From Planctomycetota bacterium (GTDB lineage Bacteria; Planctomycetota; PLA2; JAEUHO01): DNA of 64,000 bases. Shown here one piece after another: positions 41,046-50,898 of this stretch (position 1 is its first letter; every line of letters starts with the position of its first letter). The translations under genes and the position numbers were made by a program. Location: positions 1 to 64,000 of the forward strand of contig JAJDEN010000019.1 in assembly GCA_029259775.1 (NCBI GenBank). The letters are read 5' to 3'. The notes below the pieces were generated by a model. The model did not search any database, was not told where the DNA came from, and saw only the letters and a program-made list of their open reading frames with translations.

Positions 41046-41711
41046 CTAGTCGCCGCGGGAGCGCTCCGGCGCGGGCGCCGGCGCCTCGTGCCAGGTCGTG
41101 CCGCTGCCCGTGGTCTCTTCGCGAAAGAGCTGCAGCGCCTGCGGATCGCAGAAGAACTCGACGCGTACGGCGATCAGCCGCGCCATCCACGGCTGGAACA
41201 CGGCCGTGGTGACCGTTCCGCGACCGATCGACTGCATCCGGGCGGCCGGGAGCTTGTCGAGCATGTGCAGCGTCAGCTGCGCGCCCTCGAGCGGATCCCA
41301 GAGGAACAGCCGGTCGCGTCGCGCTCGCTGCACGACGAAGACGCCACGGCGGCGCTCGTTCTCCCAGCGCCGTATCTGCCCCCGGGCCTCGTCATCGAGG
41401 TCGGTGGCGTGGTCGGCGTAGACCCGCAGGATGGACGAGCCATCCCCAGCGGAGCCGGCGGAGCAGACGTAGTCGTCCGTGGCGGTCTCGAGATCCGCCG
41501 GAGCGGCCTCCGCTGGCAGATGCTGCGCCAGGAACGCGTCGATCGCCTCGCCGTAGCTCGTCCGGCTCCAGTCCCGCAGGCCCTGCATGAGACCGGTCAT
41601 GTTCCCGCGCCAGGAGACGATCTCCGGGCGCGGCTTCGGGACGCTGGGGGCGCCGCCCCCTCCGCTGGCGGTACGGTTCGACCTGCCGGACTTGGACTTG
41701 CGCCGGGCCAT
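41046..41711 (-). CDS. Unknown cytosolic protein
   Basis: A 221-residue protein with a basic, Ser/Gly-rich N-terminus (ARRKSKSGRSNRT) and a folded region from about 30. No signal peptide or recognised domain. Segments such as RRGVFVVQRARRDRLFLWDPLEGAQLTLHML and GTVTTAVFQPWMARLIAVRVEFF suggest a mixed alpha/beta fold. It follows no clear operon partner: 53 bases separate it from the SRPBCC-like gene downstream. Function unknown. Confidence 0.7.
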   Translation of the reverse strand: MARRKSKSGRSNRTASGGGGAPSVPKPRPEIVSWRGNMTGLMQGLRDWSRTSYGEAIDAFLAQHLPAEAAPADLETATDDYVCSAGSAGDGSSILRVYADHATDLDDEARGQIRRWENERRRGVFVVQRARRDRLFLWDPLEGAQLTLHMLDKLPAARMQSIGRGTVTTAVFQPWMARLIAVRVEFFCDPQALQLFREETTGSGTTWHEAPAPAPERSRGD

Positions 41712-41898
41712 GCTTCACTCCGTTGTGGCTGCCCCCCAATGTCCAGGGGGCAGGGACACTTTCCACCGATCGATCCGGGAAGAGGCGAACTGGCCGCTCG
41801 GCGGGGGCACCCCCCCTAGACAATCGGTCCCTACGTACCCATCCTTGTGAAGTCCCGCCCGGCACGGGCACCGTGAGCACGACCCCCGGAGATCCCAC

Positions 41899-42363
41899 AT
41901 GCGTCGCATCCCCCTGCAGCTCGGCCTGGCCATGGCCGGCGTCACGTTCCTCAGCCTGATTGTCGCCGTGAGCGTTGCCCTGGCCGCGGATCCGGCGCCG
42001 AAGCCGGTGGCCGGCATCTCGAACGTGATGAACGCGGTCAACCACACCGAGCACGGCCTCTTCGGCATGATCAAGGGCTTCTGCGACAAGGGCGGCGGCG
42101 ACGCCAGCCTCTGGAAGCTCATGCGGCACCGCGCGCAGATCGTGGCCGAGTCCGGCAACACGCTCATGGCGCAGTCGCCGCCGCGCGGCGCCGACGACGA
42201 GGCTGGCACGAAGAAGTGGAAGCAGCACTGCGCCGACTTCCGTGATGCCGGCAAGAAGCTCAGCAAGGCGCTCGCCCTCAAGAAGGCCGACAAGGCCTCG
42301 GCGGCGATCAAGCTCGTCGAGGCGCAATGCGAGGCCTGCCACAAGGACCACAAGAGCAACTGA
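41899..42363 (+). CDS. Cytochrome c'-like periplasmic protein
   Basis: A 154-residue exported protein. After a signal peptide ending ALAA near 30 it is all-helical, and the heme motif C-E-A-C-H lies at 144-148, near the C-terminus. That end position is the hallmark of cytochromes c' and related four-helix cytochromes, where the His is the fifth ligand. Such proteins bind NO or carry electrons. The sequence lacks other heme sites. The last two codons lie within a 19-bp inverted repeat. Confidence 0.88.
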   Translation: MRRIPLQLGLAMAGVTFLSLIVAVSVALAADPAPKPVAGISNVMNAVNHTEHGLFGMIKGFCDKGGGDASLWKLMRHRAQIVAESGNTLMAQSPPRGADDEAGTKKWKQHCADFRDAGKKLSKALALKKADKASAAIKLVEAQCEACHKDHKSN

Positions 42364-42460
42364 CGAGGTTGGCGCTCGGGCGGCGTCGGCGTCGTCCTCG
42401 CGTGGAAGCCCACGCGACGTCCTAGCCTCCTTGCCGAGCATCCAACCTCGTCAGTTGCTC
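42354..42460. repeat. 107-bp structure with perfect 19-bp inverted repeats
   Basis: The arm at 42354..42372 (starting GAGCAACTGACG) is repeated exactly in inverse at 42442..42460. The 69-base interior contains another perfect hairpin TCGCGTGG / CCACGCGA with loop AAGC. The left arm includes the last codons and stop of the cytochrome gene. A further hairpin CCGGCGTCC / GGACGCCGG follows at 42460..42484, ahead of the HEAT gene. Confidence 0.85.
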
Positions 42461-42511
42461 CGGCGTCCAGAGACCGGACGCCGGCGAAGAGGGCGGGTAG
42501 GGTGACGAGGC

Positions 42512-43774
42512 ATGCGACTCGTCGTGATCCTCTCGCTGCTCCTCGCCTCGGCCTGTGGAGGCGATGCGCCTGATGAGATGTCAGGGACGCCCCCCGCGAA
42601 GGCGGAAGAAGAAGCAGGCGCCAAGGCAGGAGAAGAGGCAGAAGAGAAGAAGGCGCCTTCGACGGCGGAAGAGATCGAGCAGCTCGTGCGCGACCTGCTC
42701 GAAGGCGCGAGCCGAGACGTCCGGCTCGTCGCCAGCGTGCAGCTGCAGAAGATCGGTGCCGCAGCCGTCCCCGCCCTCACCCAGGCGATCGAGCGCCCCG
42801 ACGTGCGCGGTGGCAGCGCCGCCTGGACCATCGAGGTCCTCGGCGTGATCGGCGAGCCGTCCGCGCCCGCCGCCCCCGAGCTCGGTCGGCGGCTGCTGCG
42901 CGGAGGGCGATTCGCGCAGCTGATCGCGTGGGCGCTCGGACGCATCGGAGCGGCGTCAGTTCCGTTCCTGGCCGAGGCACTCTCGAGCGAGGCCACCGCA
43001 ACACGTGTCTATGCCGCCGACGCCCTCCAGCGTCTGGCCGAGGCCGCCGCGCCGGCGGCCGACCAGCTCATCGCCGTCCTGGGCGACCCTGATCCGGTCG
43101 TGCGCACGTACGCGTCGCAGGCGCTTGCCCGCATGCCTTCGGCGAGCGCCCGTTCCGTGCCGCGTCTGCTCGAGGCGACCCGTGACGACGATGACTCCGT
43201 ACGCCACGCCGCGGGCACGGCCATCGCGACACTCGCCGGCAAGGACCCCGCGGTCCTCGAGCGGCTGCGCCAGATGGTGCGCGACGACCCGGATGACCAC
43301 GTGCGCGCCACCATGCTCGACGAACTCGACACGCGGCTCGGGCAGGACCCGGAGGCGCTCGACTTCCTGCGGGAGCTCGCGGCCCTCGTCGAGGAAGAGC
43401 TTGGCCTCGCCAGGAAGGCGCGCTGGATGTTGCTCGAGCGCGGCGTGGACGATCCCGACTTGGTAACGTGGGCGTCGAAGACAGAGGCAGGTACCTCCTT
43501 CGAGGAACTGCTCGGTCGGGCCCGAGGGCTGGCGAAGGCTGGCCCCAACGGCCGGCGTGCGGCCCTGCCGATGCTCGTCCGCGTGCTCGATTGGGCGCCC
43601 GACAGCGAAGATCGTGTCGCGGCGGTCGAAGCACTTGCGCGCCTCGGGAAGCTGGCGGCCGGCGACGAGAAGGCGATGCAGGCGCTCGGCGTGCACGCCG
43701 ACGAGGCGAACGAGAAGCCCGAGGTCGTGGCCGCGTCGCGGGCCGCGCTCGAGCAGATCAAGGCGGCGAAGTGA
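42512..43774 (+). CDS. HEAT-repeat lipoprotein
   Basis: A 420-residue lipoprotein (lipobox LASAC near 15) with a Glu/Ala-rich linker and then HEAT-like repeats from about 55 to 260 (e.g. VRTYASQALARMPSASARSVPRLLEATRDDDDSVRHAAGTAIATLA). A second helical part follows to the end (AVEALARLGKLAAGDEKAMQALG). HEAT arrays bind proteins; no catalytic motif is seen. It overlaps the DinB gene through GTGA at 43771..43774. Confidence 0.88.
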   Translation: MRLVVILSLLLASACGGDAPDEMSGTPPAKAEEEAGAKAGEEAEEKKAPSTAEEIEQLVRDLLEGASRDVRLVASVQLQKIGAAAVPALTQAIERPDVRGGSAAWTIEVLGVIGEPSAPAAPELGRRLLRGGRFAQLIAWALGRIGAASVPFLAEALSSEATATRVYAADALQRLAEAAAPAADQLIAVLGDPDPVVRTYASQALARMPSASARSVPRLLEATRDDDDSVRHAAGTAIATLAGKDPAVLERLRQMVRDDPDDHVRATMLDELDTRLGQDPEALDFLRELAALVEEELGLARKARWMLLERGVDDPDLVTWASKTEAGTSFEELLGRARGLAKAGPNGRRAALPMLVRVLDWAPDSEDRVAAVEALARLGKLAAGDEKAMQALGVHADEANEKPEVVAASRAALEQIKAAK

Positions 43775-44256
43775 ACGCCATTCACACCATCCTGCGCCAG
43801 CTCGACGATGCCTACGCCCACACATGGGAGTCCGTGCGCGCCGTCCTCGACGGCGTGACGGATGAGGCCTGGGCGTGGCAGCCGCCGGGCTACGAGGACG
43901 TCGAGCCCGAGACCGTCTGGCCCCAGCCGGGCACGATCGGCTGGCACGTCGTGCACATGATCGCGTGCAAGCGCGAGTACGCCGTCCAGATCCGCGACCG
44001 CGGCAAGGCCGCCGAATTCGAGGACGGGTCGTACCTACCGCCCGCCACGCGCGAGGATGTGCTCGTCGCACTCGACGAGATGCAGGGCCGAGTGCGCGGC
44101 GAGATCGCGGCGCTCGAGCCCGAGGATCTCCTCCTCGAGGCGAATCACAAGATGGCCCTGGACGAGTTCCTGGCGATGGCGATCCGCCACGACACCTGGC
44201 ACGCCGGCCAGATCGCGGTCGTGAGACGGTTGTACGCGCACCGCACGTCGCCGTAG
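43771..44256 (+). CDS. DinB-family protein (putative metal-dependent thiol transferase fold)
   Basis: A 161-residue four-helix protein of the DinB/YfiT superfamily. The three metal-binding His are suggested by GWHVVHM near 59-64 and HDTWHAGQIAVVRRL near 141-146. Many members use bacillithiol, mycothiol or glutathione to modify electrophiles; the thiol used here is unknown. It starts at GTG, overlapping the HEAT gene stop by 4 bases, so the two are translationally coupled although one is exported and the other cytosolic. Confidence 0.88.
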   Translation: MNAIHTILRQLDDAYAHTWESVRAVLDGVTDEAWAWQPPGYEDVEPETVWPQPGTIGWHVVHMIACKREYAVQIRDRGKAAEFEDGSYLPPATREDVLVALDEMQGRVRGEIAALEPEDLLLEANHKMALDEFLAMAIRHDTWHAGQIAVVRRLYAHRTSP

Positions 44257-44357
44257 GGGCAGCCTGAGCATGGCCGCGCAGCGGCCGGGCGGTTGGCTGC
44301 CCGCCGACGTCGTGGGCAGCCAACCAGCAGCGCCTTCAGCACGGCTTCAGGCTGCCC
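44253..44357. repeat. Nested double-hairpin repeats, copy 2 and an inverted partner
   Basis: Copy 2 begins GTAGGGGC at 44253 within the DinB stop. Its outer stem is GGGCAGCC / GGCTGCCC (44257..44264 with 44295..44302), and the inner hairpin GGCCGC / GCGGCC spans 44272..44286. An inverted and degenerate partner with the same outer stem lies at 44314..44357. Together they fill the gap between the convergent DinB and cystathionine beta-synthase genes. Confidence 0.78.
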
Positions 44358-44364
44358 CTGCCAA

Positions 44365-45729
44365 CTACCCCCGCGTCTGCGAGTGCGTCAGGTGATCCAC
44401 GAGGTCCATCGGGCTCAGCAGGCCGAGCACCGCATCCGCGTCGTTCACCACGATGGCGACGAGGCCCCGGGCGAAGAGCTCGGTGAGCACGCCCGCGTCC
44501 TGGTCCTCGTTCACCGTCACGACATTGCGGAACATCACCTCCGCGACGGCGCTCTCCGGCGTCGCGCGTCCGTCGATCAACGTGCGGAGCAAGTCCGACT
44601 CCGTCACGATGCCGACCAGCTTGCCGTCGTCCACAACCGGCACCTGGCTGATACCGCGCTCCTTGAGCGTCGCGATGGTCGCGCCGACCGTGTCGCTGCT
44701 CTGGGCGGTGACCACGTCCTGCGTCGGCCGCGACCGCAACAGCTCACGGAGCGTGTTCGTCTCCCAGAGACTCTCGGTGAAGCCGTTCTCGCGCATCCAT
44801 GCGTCGTCCAGGAACTTCGTCATGTAGTTGCGGACCGAGTCGCACATCATCGTGACGATGCGCTTGTCGGGGCCGTACTTCTTCGCCACTTCGACGGCGG
44901 CCCACGCGGCCGAACCCGACGAGCCGCCCACGAGCAGGCCTTCCTGACGGATGAGGCGGCGCGCCATGAGGAACGAGTCACGGTCGTTGGTCTTGATCCA
45001 CTCGTCGACGATGCCCTGATCGAGCACGTCGGGGACGAAGTCGTACCCGATGCCCTCGACCTTGTAGGAGCCGATCGGGCCCGGCCCCGCAAGGATCGAC
45101 CCGATGGGATCGACGCCGATGATCTTCACGTCGGGCAACGCTTCCTTGATGCGCTTCGCCGTACCCGTGATCGTGCCGCCCGTGCCTGCGGTGAGTACGA
45201 GGTAGTCGAGCTGCCCGCCGGTCTGGTCGAGGATCTCCTGGCCCGTGCCTTCGTAGTGGGCCAGCGGGTTGTCGGGGTTGCCGTACTGGTCGAGGATGTG
45301 CGCGTTCGGCAGGATCTTCTCGAGCTGCTGCGCGACACCGATGTGGCTCTCGGGCGCGTCCCACGCCGCCTCGGTGGGGGTGCGGATGATCTCCGCACCC
45401 AGGGCCTCGAGCGTGACCTGCTTCTCGCGGCTCATCTTCTCGGGCATCGTGATGATCATGCGGTAGCCCTTGATGGCCGCCGCCAGGGCCATGCCGATGC
45501 CCGTGTTGCCGCTGGTGGGCTCGATCAGCGTGTCGCCCGGCTTGATACGTCCGCTCGCCTCGGCATGCTCGATCATCCGCCGGCCGATGCGGTCCTTCAC
45601 GGAGCCACCGGCGTTGAGGTGCTCGCACTTGGCGAGGATCTCACAGCCCGTGCCCTTGCCCACCTGCCGGAAGCGCACCAACGGCGTGTTGCCGATCGCT
45701 TCCAGCACCGAGTCGTAGATGCCCGCCAT
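44365..45729 (-). CDS. Cystathionine beta-synthase (PLP domain plus CBS pair)
   Basis: A 454-residue enzyme condensing serine (or O-acetylserine) with homocysteine (or sulfide). The PLP lysine is K45 in GGSVKDRI, the amino-acid loop is PTSGNTGIG near 82, and the phosphate loop is GTGGTITG near 185. Residues about 335-450 form two CBS domains. There is no heme-binding N-terminus. The CBS pair and DRIGRRMIEHAE favour cystathionine beta-synthase over cysteine synthase, but the latter cannot be excluded. A gamma-family enzyme (55673..56848) elsewhere in the window could complete a transsulfuration route. Confidence 0.92.
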   Translation of the reverse strand: MAGIYDSVLEAIGNTPLVRFRQVGKGTGCEILAKCEHLNAGGSVKDRIGRRMIEHAEASGRIKPGDTLIEPTSGNTGIGMALAAAIKGYRMIITMPEKMSREKQVTLEALGAEIIRTPTEAAWDAPESHIGVAQQLEKILPNAHILDQYGNPDNPLAHYEGTGQEILDQTGGQLDYLVLTAGTGGTITGTAKRIKEALPDVKIIGVDPIGSILAGPGPIGSYKVEGIGYDFVPDVLDQGIVDEWIKTNDRDSFLMARRLIRQEGLLVGGSSGSAAWAAVEVAKKYGPDKRIVTMMCDSVRNYMTKFLDDAWMRENGFTESLWETNTLRELLRSRPTQDVVTAQSSDTVGATIATLKERGISQVPVVDDGKLVGIVTESDLLRTLIDGRATPESAVAEVMFRNVVTVNEDQDAGVLTELFARGLVAIVVNDADAVLGLLSPMDLVDHLTHSQTRG

Positions 45730-45764
45730 GTCGCTCCCTCCGGTCGTTCGGGAAGCAGCCTAGC

Positions 45765-46002
45765 CCGCCTGTTGCATGAACTGTCGTGAATCGCGCGGCC
45801 CTCGCTCGCCTTCGCGGCCGAGGCTCTGCGCGCAGGCTTGTCCCCGGTGGGTTCAGCACCGCCTCCTCACCTGCGCTTCGAGCTCGACCACGCTGGCGTC
45901 GCGAGGCCACCCTGGTGATTGGACGCTTGTCCGGGGAGGATCGCCTACCGCGTCCATGCGCCAACGGGCATCGGCACGACGCGCGCTTCATGCAACAGGC
46001 GG
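45765..46002. repeat. 238-bp element with perfect 16-bp terminal inverted repeats
   Basis: CCGCCTGTTGCATGAA at 45765..45780 is exactly inverted at 45987..46002. The interior encodes nothing convincing on either strand. The 338-base gap 45730..46067 is otherwise empty. A related left end occurs at 11902. It looks like a MITE-type or other non-autonomous element; no target-site duplication is obvious. Confidence 0.75.
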
Positions 46003-46067
46003 CCTGCCAAAACGAGCCGCGGCGCGCACCTGGGACGGTGCGCGCCGCGGGGAGATTCACCAGAGCG

Positions 46068-48017
46068 CTACTTCTGCGGCTTCGGCGGGGGCGGCGGCGG
46101 CAGCAGGGCCAGCGCCAGGGCGGGTGCGGTCTCGTCCGCGGGGCGGACCTGGAGCACCTTCTGGATCAGGTCCTGGGCTTCGCGCCGCTCGCCGAGCGAG
46201 ACGTGCAGGTACGCGCGCAGCAGCAGCGCATCGGCGTCGCCCGCCTTGCGCGTCAGGTGCGCCTCGAGCGCCTTGACCGCGCGGTCGAAGTTGCCGGCCT
46301 TGGCGTAGAGCGGACGCGGGTCGAAGCGGTAGCCACGCGGGAACGCGTCGAGCGCCGCCGCCTTCGCCAGCGCGTTGCTGGCGCGGGGGTAGCGACCGAG
46401 CGCGAAGTTGGCGTGCATCGCCGCGAGCCACGCCTCGCCGTTGTCGGGCTCGGCACGGATGACGTTGTCCAGGCGGTTGAGCGCCTGCTGATAGCGACCG
46501 GCGAGGAAGTCCTGCACGGCCGGCTCGAAGTCGGCGTGGGGCTTCGGCTGGGCCTGGGCACCTTCTCCCAGAGCGGGAGCGTCCTGGGCGTGCGGCGCGG
46601 GTGCCGGGAACTCCTCGGGAGCCGCCGGGAGGGCCGGCTGCGCGAGCGGACCCTCGACGATGACCTCGGGAGCCGGGGCCGGCTCGTCGACCACCTCTTC
46701 GCTGACCACGACCTCGGTCGGGTACTCCGTCGGGTACTCCGTCGGATAGTAGTCCGTCGCGTCGACGAAGACCGTGTCGTAGGCCGGGCCGTAGTACGTC
46801 AGGCCGTAGCCGAAGTAGAGGCCGTAGCGCGGGTAGGAGCGGTAGTAGGAGTACGCGTACGGGTTCCACGTGTAGTAGAAGCCGAAGTGCGGGCGGTGGT
46901 GGCCATGGTGGCCGTGGTGATGCCCGTGGGAGCGCGTGCGGTGGATGCGGTAGCTGCGACCGACACGGCCGCTGCGCGTACCGGGACGCGTGCGAACGCC
47001 GCCGCCGATCACGTTGCCCGTGCGACGACCGGCGCCGGCGACGAGGCCGCTGCGACGCGTGGAGCCGAAGCGCGAGCGGCTGCTCGTCAGGCCGCGCTGG
47101 CGAGCCTGGGCGTTGCTGCTCGGGATGCGTGCGCCGCGCCGGGTCGTGACCCCGCCGGAGCGTGCCCCGCCCGAACGGACATCACGGGAGCGCGAGACGC
47201 CGCTGCGGGTCAGGCCCGCGTTCGAGCCTTGGCCAAACCGGGAGCGTCCCGTGCCGTTCAGGCCGGAGACCCGCGACGTGCGGTTGCCGCGGCTGATGCT
47301 GCTGGCCGGGCGGTTCAGGCTGGAGACGGAGGGGACGCGCCGATCACGCGAGTTGACACTGCCACGCGAGTTGATGCCGCCGCGGGTGGTGCGGCCCGAG
47401 ACCCTGCTGCCTGAGGTCCGGCTGCCAGGCGTGACGCCACGGGAACCGAATGTCCTTGCCCGCAGCCGGGAGGTGTCCACTCGTGAGGACGCCGGCGTTC
47501 GCCGGGGGGAGACGGTGCGGCCGCCCTGGCGCGGGATGGCGACACGGCCGCCGGAGCGCTGGGAGGCGGCCCGGCCCGAGGAGCGGGTGCCGCGCGAGCG
47601 GCTCAGCGGCCCGTGGAGCACGCTGGGCGCGGCCGAGGGGCTCCGACGCGAGGTGGACGGTCGTGTCCCGCGCGTCGTGCGCGAGACGGGCGAGCGGCTC
47701 GGCGTCCTGGCGGACGGCGTGCGGTTCACGCCACGCGAGCTGAAGGCGGAGGGGCTCCGCTGCGACCTGGAGGACGGGCGGCTGGGCGCCCTAAACGACT
47801 GTCGCGCAGACGGTTGGGAGCCTCGCGAGGAGAAATGGCCGCTCGGACGGCTCGAAGAACGGCTGCTCCGCGACGGTGCGCTCCGGGCGGAGCCTCGGGA
47901 GGAGCCGCTGCGGGCGCCGCGCGCGGACCGCCGGTCGCGCTCGCCAGCCTCCGCCAGGGGCGAGAGGAGAAGCATCAGGCCCAGGAGGGCCGCCAGGTAG
48001 GTGAATAGGGTTCGCAT
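46068..48017 (-). CDS. Secreted Arg/Ser-rich protein with His and Tyr tracts and TPR domain
   Basis: A 649-residue exported protein of odd composition. After a signal peptide (ending AEAG near 25), about 330 residues are almost only Arg, Ser, Gly, Thr and Pro. Then come a His cluster ([16 protein letters not shown]), a Tyr-rich stretch ([25 protein letters not shown]) and a repeated EYPT. The last 150 residues are a TPR domain ([38 protein letters not shown]). The start at 48017 is the ATG directly before the signal peptide. The basic part may be disordered and bind nucleic acid or polyanions, and the His cluster may bind metal. I know of no exact family. Confidence 0.82.
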   Translation of the reverse strand: MRTLFTYLAALLGLMLLLSPLAEAGERDRRSARGARSGSSRGSARSAPSRSSRSSSRPSGHFSSRGSQPSARQSFRAPSRPSSRSQRSPSAFSSRGVNRTPSARTPSRSPVSRTTRGTRPSTSRRSPSAAPSVLHGPLSRSRGTRSSGRAASQRSGGRVAIPRQGGRTVSPRRTPASSRVDTSRLRARTFGSRGVTPGSRTSGSRVSGRTTRGGINSRGSVNSRDRRVPSVSSLNRPASSISRGNRTSRVSGLNGTGRSRFGQGSNAGLTRSGVSRSRDVRSGGARSGGVTTRRGARIPSSNAQARQRGLTSSRSRFGSTRRSGLVAGAGRRTGNVIGGGVRTRPGTRSGRVGRSYRIHRTRSHGHHHGHHGHHRPHFGFYYTWNPYAYSYYRSYPRYGLYFGYGLTYYGPAYDTVFVDATDYYPTEYPTEYPTEVVVSEEVVDEPAPAPEVIVEGPLAQPALPAAPEEFPAPAPHAQDAPALGEGAQAQPKPHADFEPAVQDFLAGRYQQALNRLDNVIRAEPDNGEAWLAAMHANFALGRYPRASNALAKAAALDAFPRGYRFDPRPLYAKAGNFDRAVKALEAHLTRKAGDADALLLRAYLHVSLGERREAQDLIQKVLQVRPADETAPALALALLPPPPPPKPQK

Positions 48018-48131
48018 GATCCGGGGTTCCACAAGTCCTGCGGGCCACCGGAAGGGCCGCGCACACCACCCTACGCACACCGGGTGCCGTTCGAGGGCAG
48101 GATCGCGAACGGGGCGCGAACGGAGGGCGGA

Positions 48132-49571
48132 TCAGGCCGCGTCGGGGGCCGTGGCCCCTGGGTCCGCGCCGGCGCGCGGTCGTTCGAAGCGGTCCACCAC
48201 GACGGCCCCGACCGCGTCTCCGAGCACATTGGTCGAGGTCCGGAACATGTCGAGGAACGCATCGACGGCGAAGATGAAGGGCAGGTAATAGACGGGCAGG
48301 TGCACGGCCGTCGCCACCAGCACCATCGTGACGAGGCCCGCGTCCGGCACGGCCGCGGCACCGACCGAGGCGAGCACCGCCGTGATGAAGATCACGAGGA
48401 TGGCGCCGCCGGCGAGGGCGATGCCGACGTCGTCCATGCCGCCGTAGATCTGAATCAGGAAGATCACCGCCACGCCCTCGTAGAGCGCGGTGCCGTCCAT
48501 GTTGACGGTGGCGCCGACGGGCAGCGTGAAGTTGGCGACCTTCGGCGAGATGCCGAGGTTCTGCGTGAGGCAGCGCACGGTCACGGGAAGCGTCGCCGCG
48601 CTCGAGCGCGTCGCGAAGGCCACGGCCCATGCCTCGCGGATGCCGCGCAGGAACACCAGGGGATTCATGCGTCCGATCACCGCGCAGATGGCGAGCAGCA
48701 CGCCCAGGTGAACGACGATGCCGCCAATCACGGTGCCGCAGTACCAGCCGAGGGACTCGAACACCCCGGGACCGTGCCGCGAGATGATGGCCGCCATCAG
48801 GCAGAAGACGGCAAACGGCGACAGGGCCATCAACCACATGGTGATCTTCAAGATCACCTTGTTGGCCGCTTGGAACATGTCGATGAGCGGGCGTGCGGGC
48901 TCGCCCACGGCCATGCAGGCCAGCCCCAGCAGCAGGGCCCAGAAGATGATGCCCAGGCTGTTGGGTGGGGTGCGTGCCAGCGCGGCAAACGGATTCATGA
49001 TCGCGGGCCGCACGATGTCTTCGACGAAGGACTGGAATGTGCCGCGGTCTCGCTTGCTCGTGACGCGCTTGTACTTGTCGTGCTCCTGGGACTGGCCCTC
49101 ACCTTCTCTAGCAGCCACCCACGCAAGGAACTCGCCTTCGCTGGCGCGGCTGTCCGTCCCCGTGGCGGCCCGGTAGGCCGTGCGATGCGCCTCGATCTGC
49201 TTCGTGCGCTCCGCGCGCAGCTTCTGGGCGTGCCCCTTGTTGCCCGGCTGGATCGTGAGCACGAGCACGAGGCCGATCGCCACGGCGATGGTCGTGGTGC
49301 AGATGTAGTACGCCAGCGTGCGGACGCCGATGCGGCCTGCGTCCGCCGGCGAAGGGATGCTCGTTACGCCCGCGACGATGCTGACGAGGATCAACGGTGC
49401 GATGATCATCTTGAGGAGGCCGATGAAGACCTCGATGCCGATGAAGTCGAGCCCGTCCATGACGACGACGAACCACGTGGCCTCCCGGTCTTCCACGCTC
49501 GCCAGCCACAGGCCGACGAGCACGCCGAGGGCCATGAAGACGAAAATCAGGTTGTGGAGCCGGGGGCGCAT
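48132..49571 (-). CDS. Dicarboxylate/amino acid:cation symporter (DAACS/SDF family)
   Basis: A 479-residue secondary transporter of the glutamate/aspartate/C4-dicarboxylate family. Hallmarks: [10 protein letters not shown] near 323 (hairpin 1, family SSSxTLP), [13 protein letters not shown] near 355 (family NMDGT cation site), hairpin 2 region [11 protein letters not shown], and [15 protein letters not shown] near 440. It takes up substrate with Na+ or H+. An insert of about 60 polar residues near 120-185 sits in the cytoplasmic or periplasmic loop between helices 3 and 4, longer than usual. Confidence 0.94.
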   Translation of the reverse strand: MRPRLHNLIFVFMALGVLVGLWLASVEDREATWFVVVMDGLDFIGIEVFIGLLKMIIAPLILVSIVAGVTSIPSPADAGRIGVRTLAYYICTTTIAVAIGLVLVLTIQPGNKGHAQKLRAERTKQIEAHRTAYRAATGTDSRASEGEFLAWVAAREGEGQSQEHDKYKRVTSKRDRGTFQSFVEDIVRPAIMNPFAALARTPPNSLGIIFWALLLGLACMAVGEPARPLIDMFQAANKVILKITMWLMALSPFAVFCLMAAIISRHGPGVFESLGWYCGTVIGGIVVHLGVLLAICAVIGRMNPLVFLRGIREAWAVAFATRSSAATLPVTVRCLTQNLGISPKVANFTLPVGATVNMDGTALYEGVAVIFLIQIYGGMDDVGIALAGGAILVIFITAVLASVGAAAVPDAGLVTMVLVATAVHLPVYYLPFIFAVDAFLDMFRTSTNVLGDAVGAVVVDRFERPRAGADPGATAPDAA

Positions 49572-49646
49572 GCGCGGCGGATCCTAGCGAAACGCCGCTC
49601 GGCGCGCACAGGCGGCTCCGGATTGCGCCCGCGTAGGATGTCAGGC

Positions 49647-50477
49647 ATGTCCCGAACCATCACCCCTGTGCTCGGCAATCGCCAGCGTCTTGACGGCGGC
49701 TCCATGTTCGGCAACTGCCCGCGGGTCGTGTGGGAGCGCTGGCTTCCTGCCGACGAGCAGGGCCGGGTCGAGCTCGCCTGCCGCGCCATGCTCGTACAGG
49801 ACGCAGATCGCAAGATCCTGTTCGAGACGGGCATCGGCGCGTTCTTCGAACCCAAGCTCAAGGCGCGCTTCGGCGTCGTCGAGAGCGAACACGTGCTCCT
49901 GGAGGGGCTCGCGGAGCTCGGCTTGGACGACGCGGCGATCGACGTGGTCGTCCTCTCGCACCTGCACTTCGACCACGCCGGTGGGTTGCTCACGGCGTGG
50001 GAGGAGGGGGCCGAGCCGCGGCTGCTGTTTCCGAACGCGACGTTCGTCGTGGGGCGTGAGGCGTTCGACCGCGCGGTCACGCCGCACGCGCGCGACAGGG
50101 CGTCGTTCATCCCGGGGCTGACGGACATGCTGCAGGCGAGCGGCCGCTTGGAGATCGTCGATGGCGACACGTCCGCCGTACTGGGCGAAGGCTACCGCTT
50201 CCACTACAGCCATGGCCACACGCCGGGCTTGCTCATGACGGAGGTCGTGACGGACGACGGCCCGGTCGTCTTCGTGAGCGACCTGATTCCCGGTGCGCCG
50301 TGGATGCACGTGCCGATCTCGATGGGCTACGACCGCTTCCCGGAGCTCTTGATCGACGAGAAGCGCGCGCTGCTCGAAGACCTGCTCGCGCGCGACGGCT
50401 CGGTGTTCTTCACGCACGACCCGGAGGTCGCGCTGGCCAAGGTCGCGCAGGATGCGAAGGGTCGCTTCAGCGCCTAG
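49647..50477 (+). CDS. MBL-fold metallo-hydrolase
   Basis: A 276-residue metallo-beta-lactamase-fold hydrolase. The zinc motif is HLHFDHAGG near 107-114, with a second His in YSHGHTPG near 192 and Asp in VFVSDLIPG near 213. The opening ([11 protein letters not shown]) resembles the group that includes quorum-quenching lactonases and other hydrolases, but substrate specificity cannot be read. It lies divergent from the DAACS symporter and converges with a small GYF-like gene with a 4-base overlap of stops. Confidence 0.9.
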   Translation: MSRTITPVLGNRQRLDGGSMFGNCPRVVWERWLPADEQGRVELACRAMLVQDADRKILFETGIGAFFEPKLKARFGVVESEHVLLEGLAELGLDDAAIDVVVLSHLHFDHAGGLLTAWEEGAEPRLLFPNATFVVGREAFDRAVTPHARDRASFIPGLTDMLQASGRLEIVDGDTSAVLGEGYRFHYSHGHTPGLLMTEVVTDDGPVVFVSDLIPGAPWMHVPISMGYDRFPELLIDEKRALLEDLLARDGSVFFTHDPEVALAKVAQDAKGRFSA

Positions 50478-50686
50478 ATCGCGCGGCGCCGCCGTCGTCG
50501 CGTTGTCGCGCGGGCCCGCCGCGGCGAGAAGAGTTCGATCATCTCGAGGCCGAGCATCCACGCTTCGCCGTCTTCGGAGAACTCCATCTCCTGGCGGACC
50601 TTGCCTTCCTTGACCCACTGGCGGATGGCTTTGAGGTCGTGGGGGCCTGACACGTGCTTTCGTTGCTGCCGGATGTAGTAGTGCAT
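50474..50686 (-). CDS. Small GYF_2-like domain protein
   Basis: A 70-residue protein. [44 protein letters not shown] fits the GYF_2 (DUF4339) pattern of a beta-hairpin followed by GP, a helix and a second hairpin. The tail is a run of Arg (RRRRRR). Such domains bind proline-rich peptides or are found in membrane proteins; here it is stand-alone. Its stop overlaps that of the MBL gene. The 212-base gap 50687..50898 upstream shows nothing I can name. Confidence 0.7.
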   Translation of the reverse strand: MHYYIRQQRKHVSGPHDLKAIRQWVKEGKVRQEMEFSEDGEAWMLGLEMIELFSPRRARATTRRRRRRAI

Positions 50687-50898
50687 GAAAGGTTCCGAGG
50701 TGGTGCGCGGGAGCCTGCATGGCGCAAACGGCTTGCCAGCGCACCGCCCACATCGCCCCCTTGCAGAGGTCCATTCGTTCGCGTCCGTGCGTAGGTAGGG
50801 TGCAAGCGCGCCTTACACGTTCCTGCCCGCCTGCCTGACAGGACGACGGCACGCCCCCCGCAGCCGGAGCGCGTGGCCGCCCACCTCCGCCCGCAGCC

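Noticed and set aside
41899-42510. Read-through of the TGA at the end of the cytochrome c'-like gene as another selenocysteine
   Set aside because: The protein ends normally a few residues after its C-terminal CxxCH, as cytochromes c' do, and the sequence beyond TGA is not protein-like. The strong inverted repeat there is 19 bp long and overlaps the stop, unlike a SECIS element.
45786-48000. Long plus-strand ORFs (over 300 codons) opposite the Arg/Ser-rich gene
   Set aside because: They are low-complexity antisense of the real gene, with no signal peptide, start signal or family likeness. High GC makes long shadow frames.
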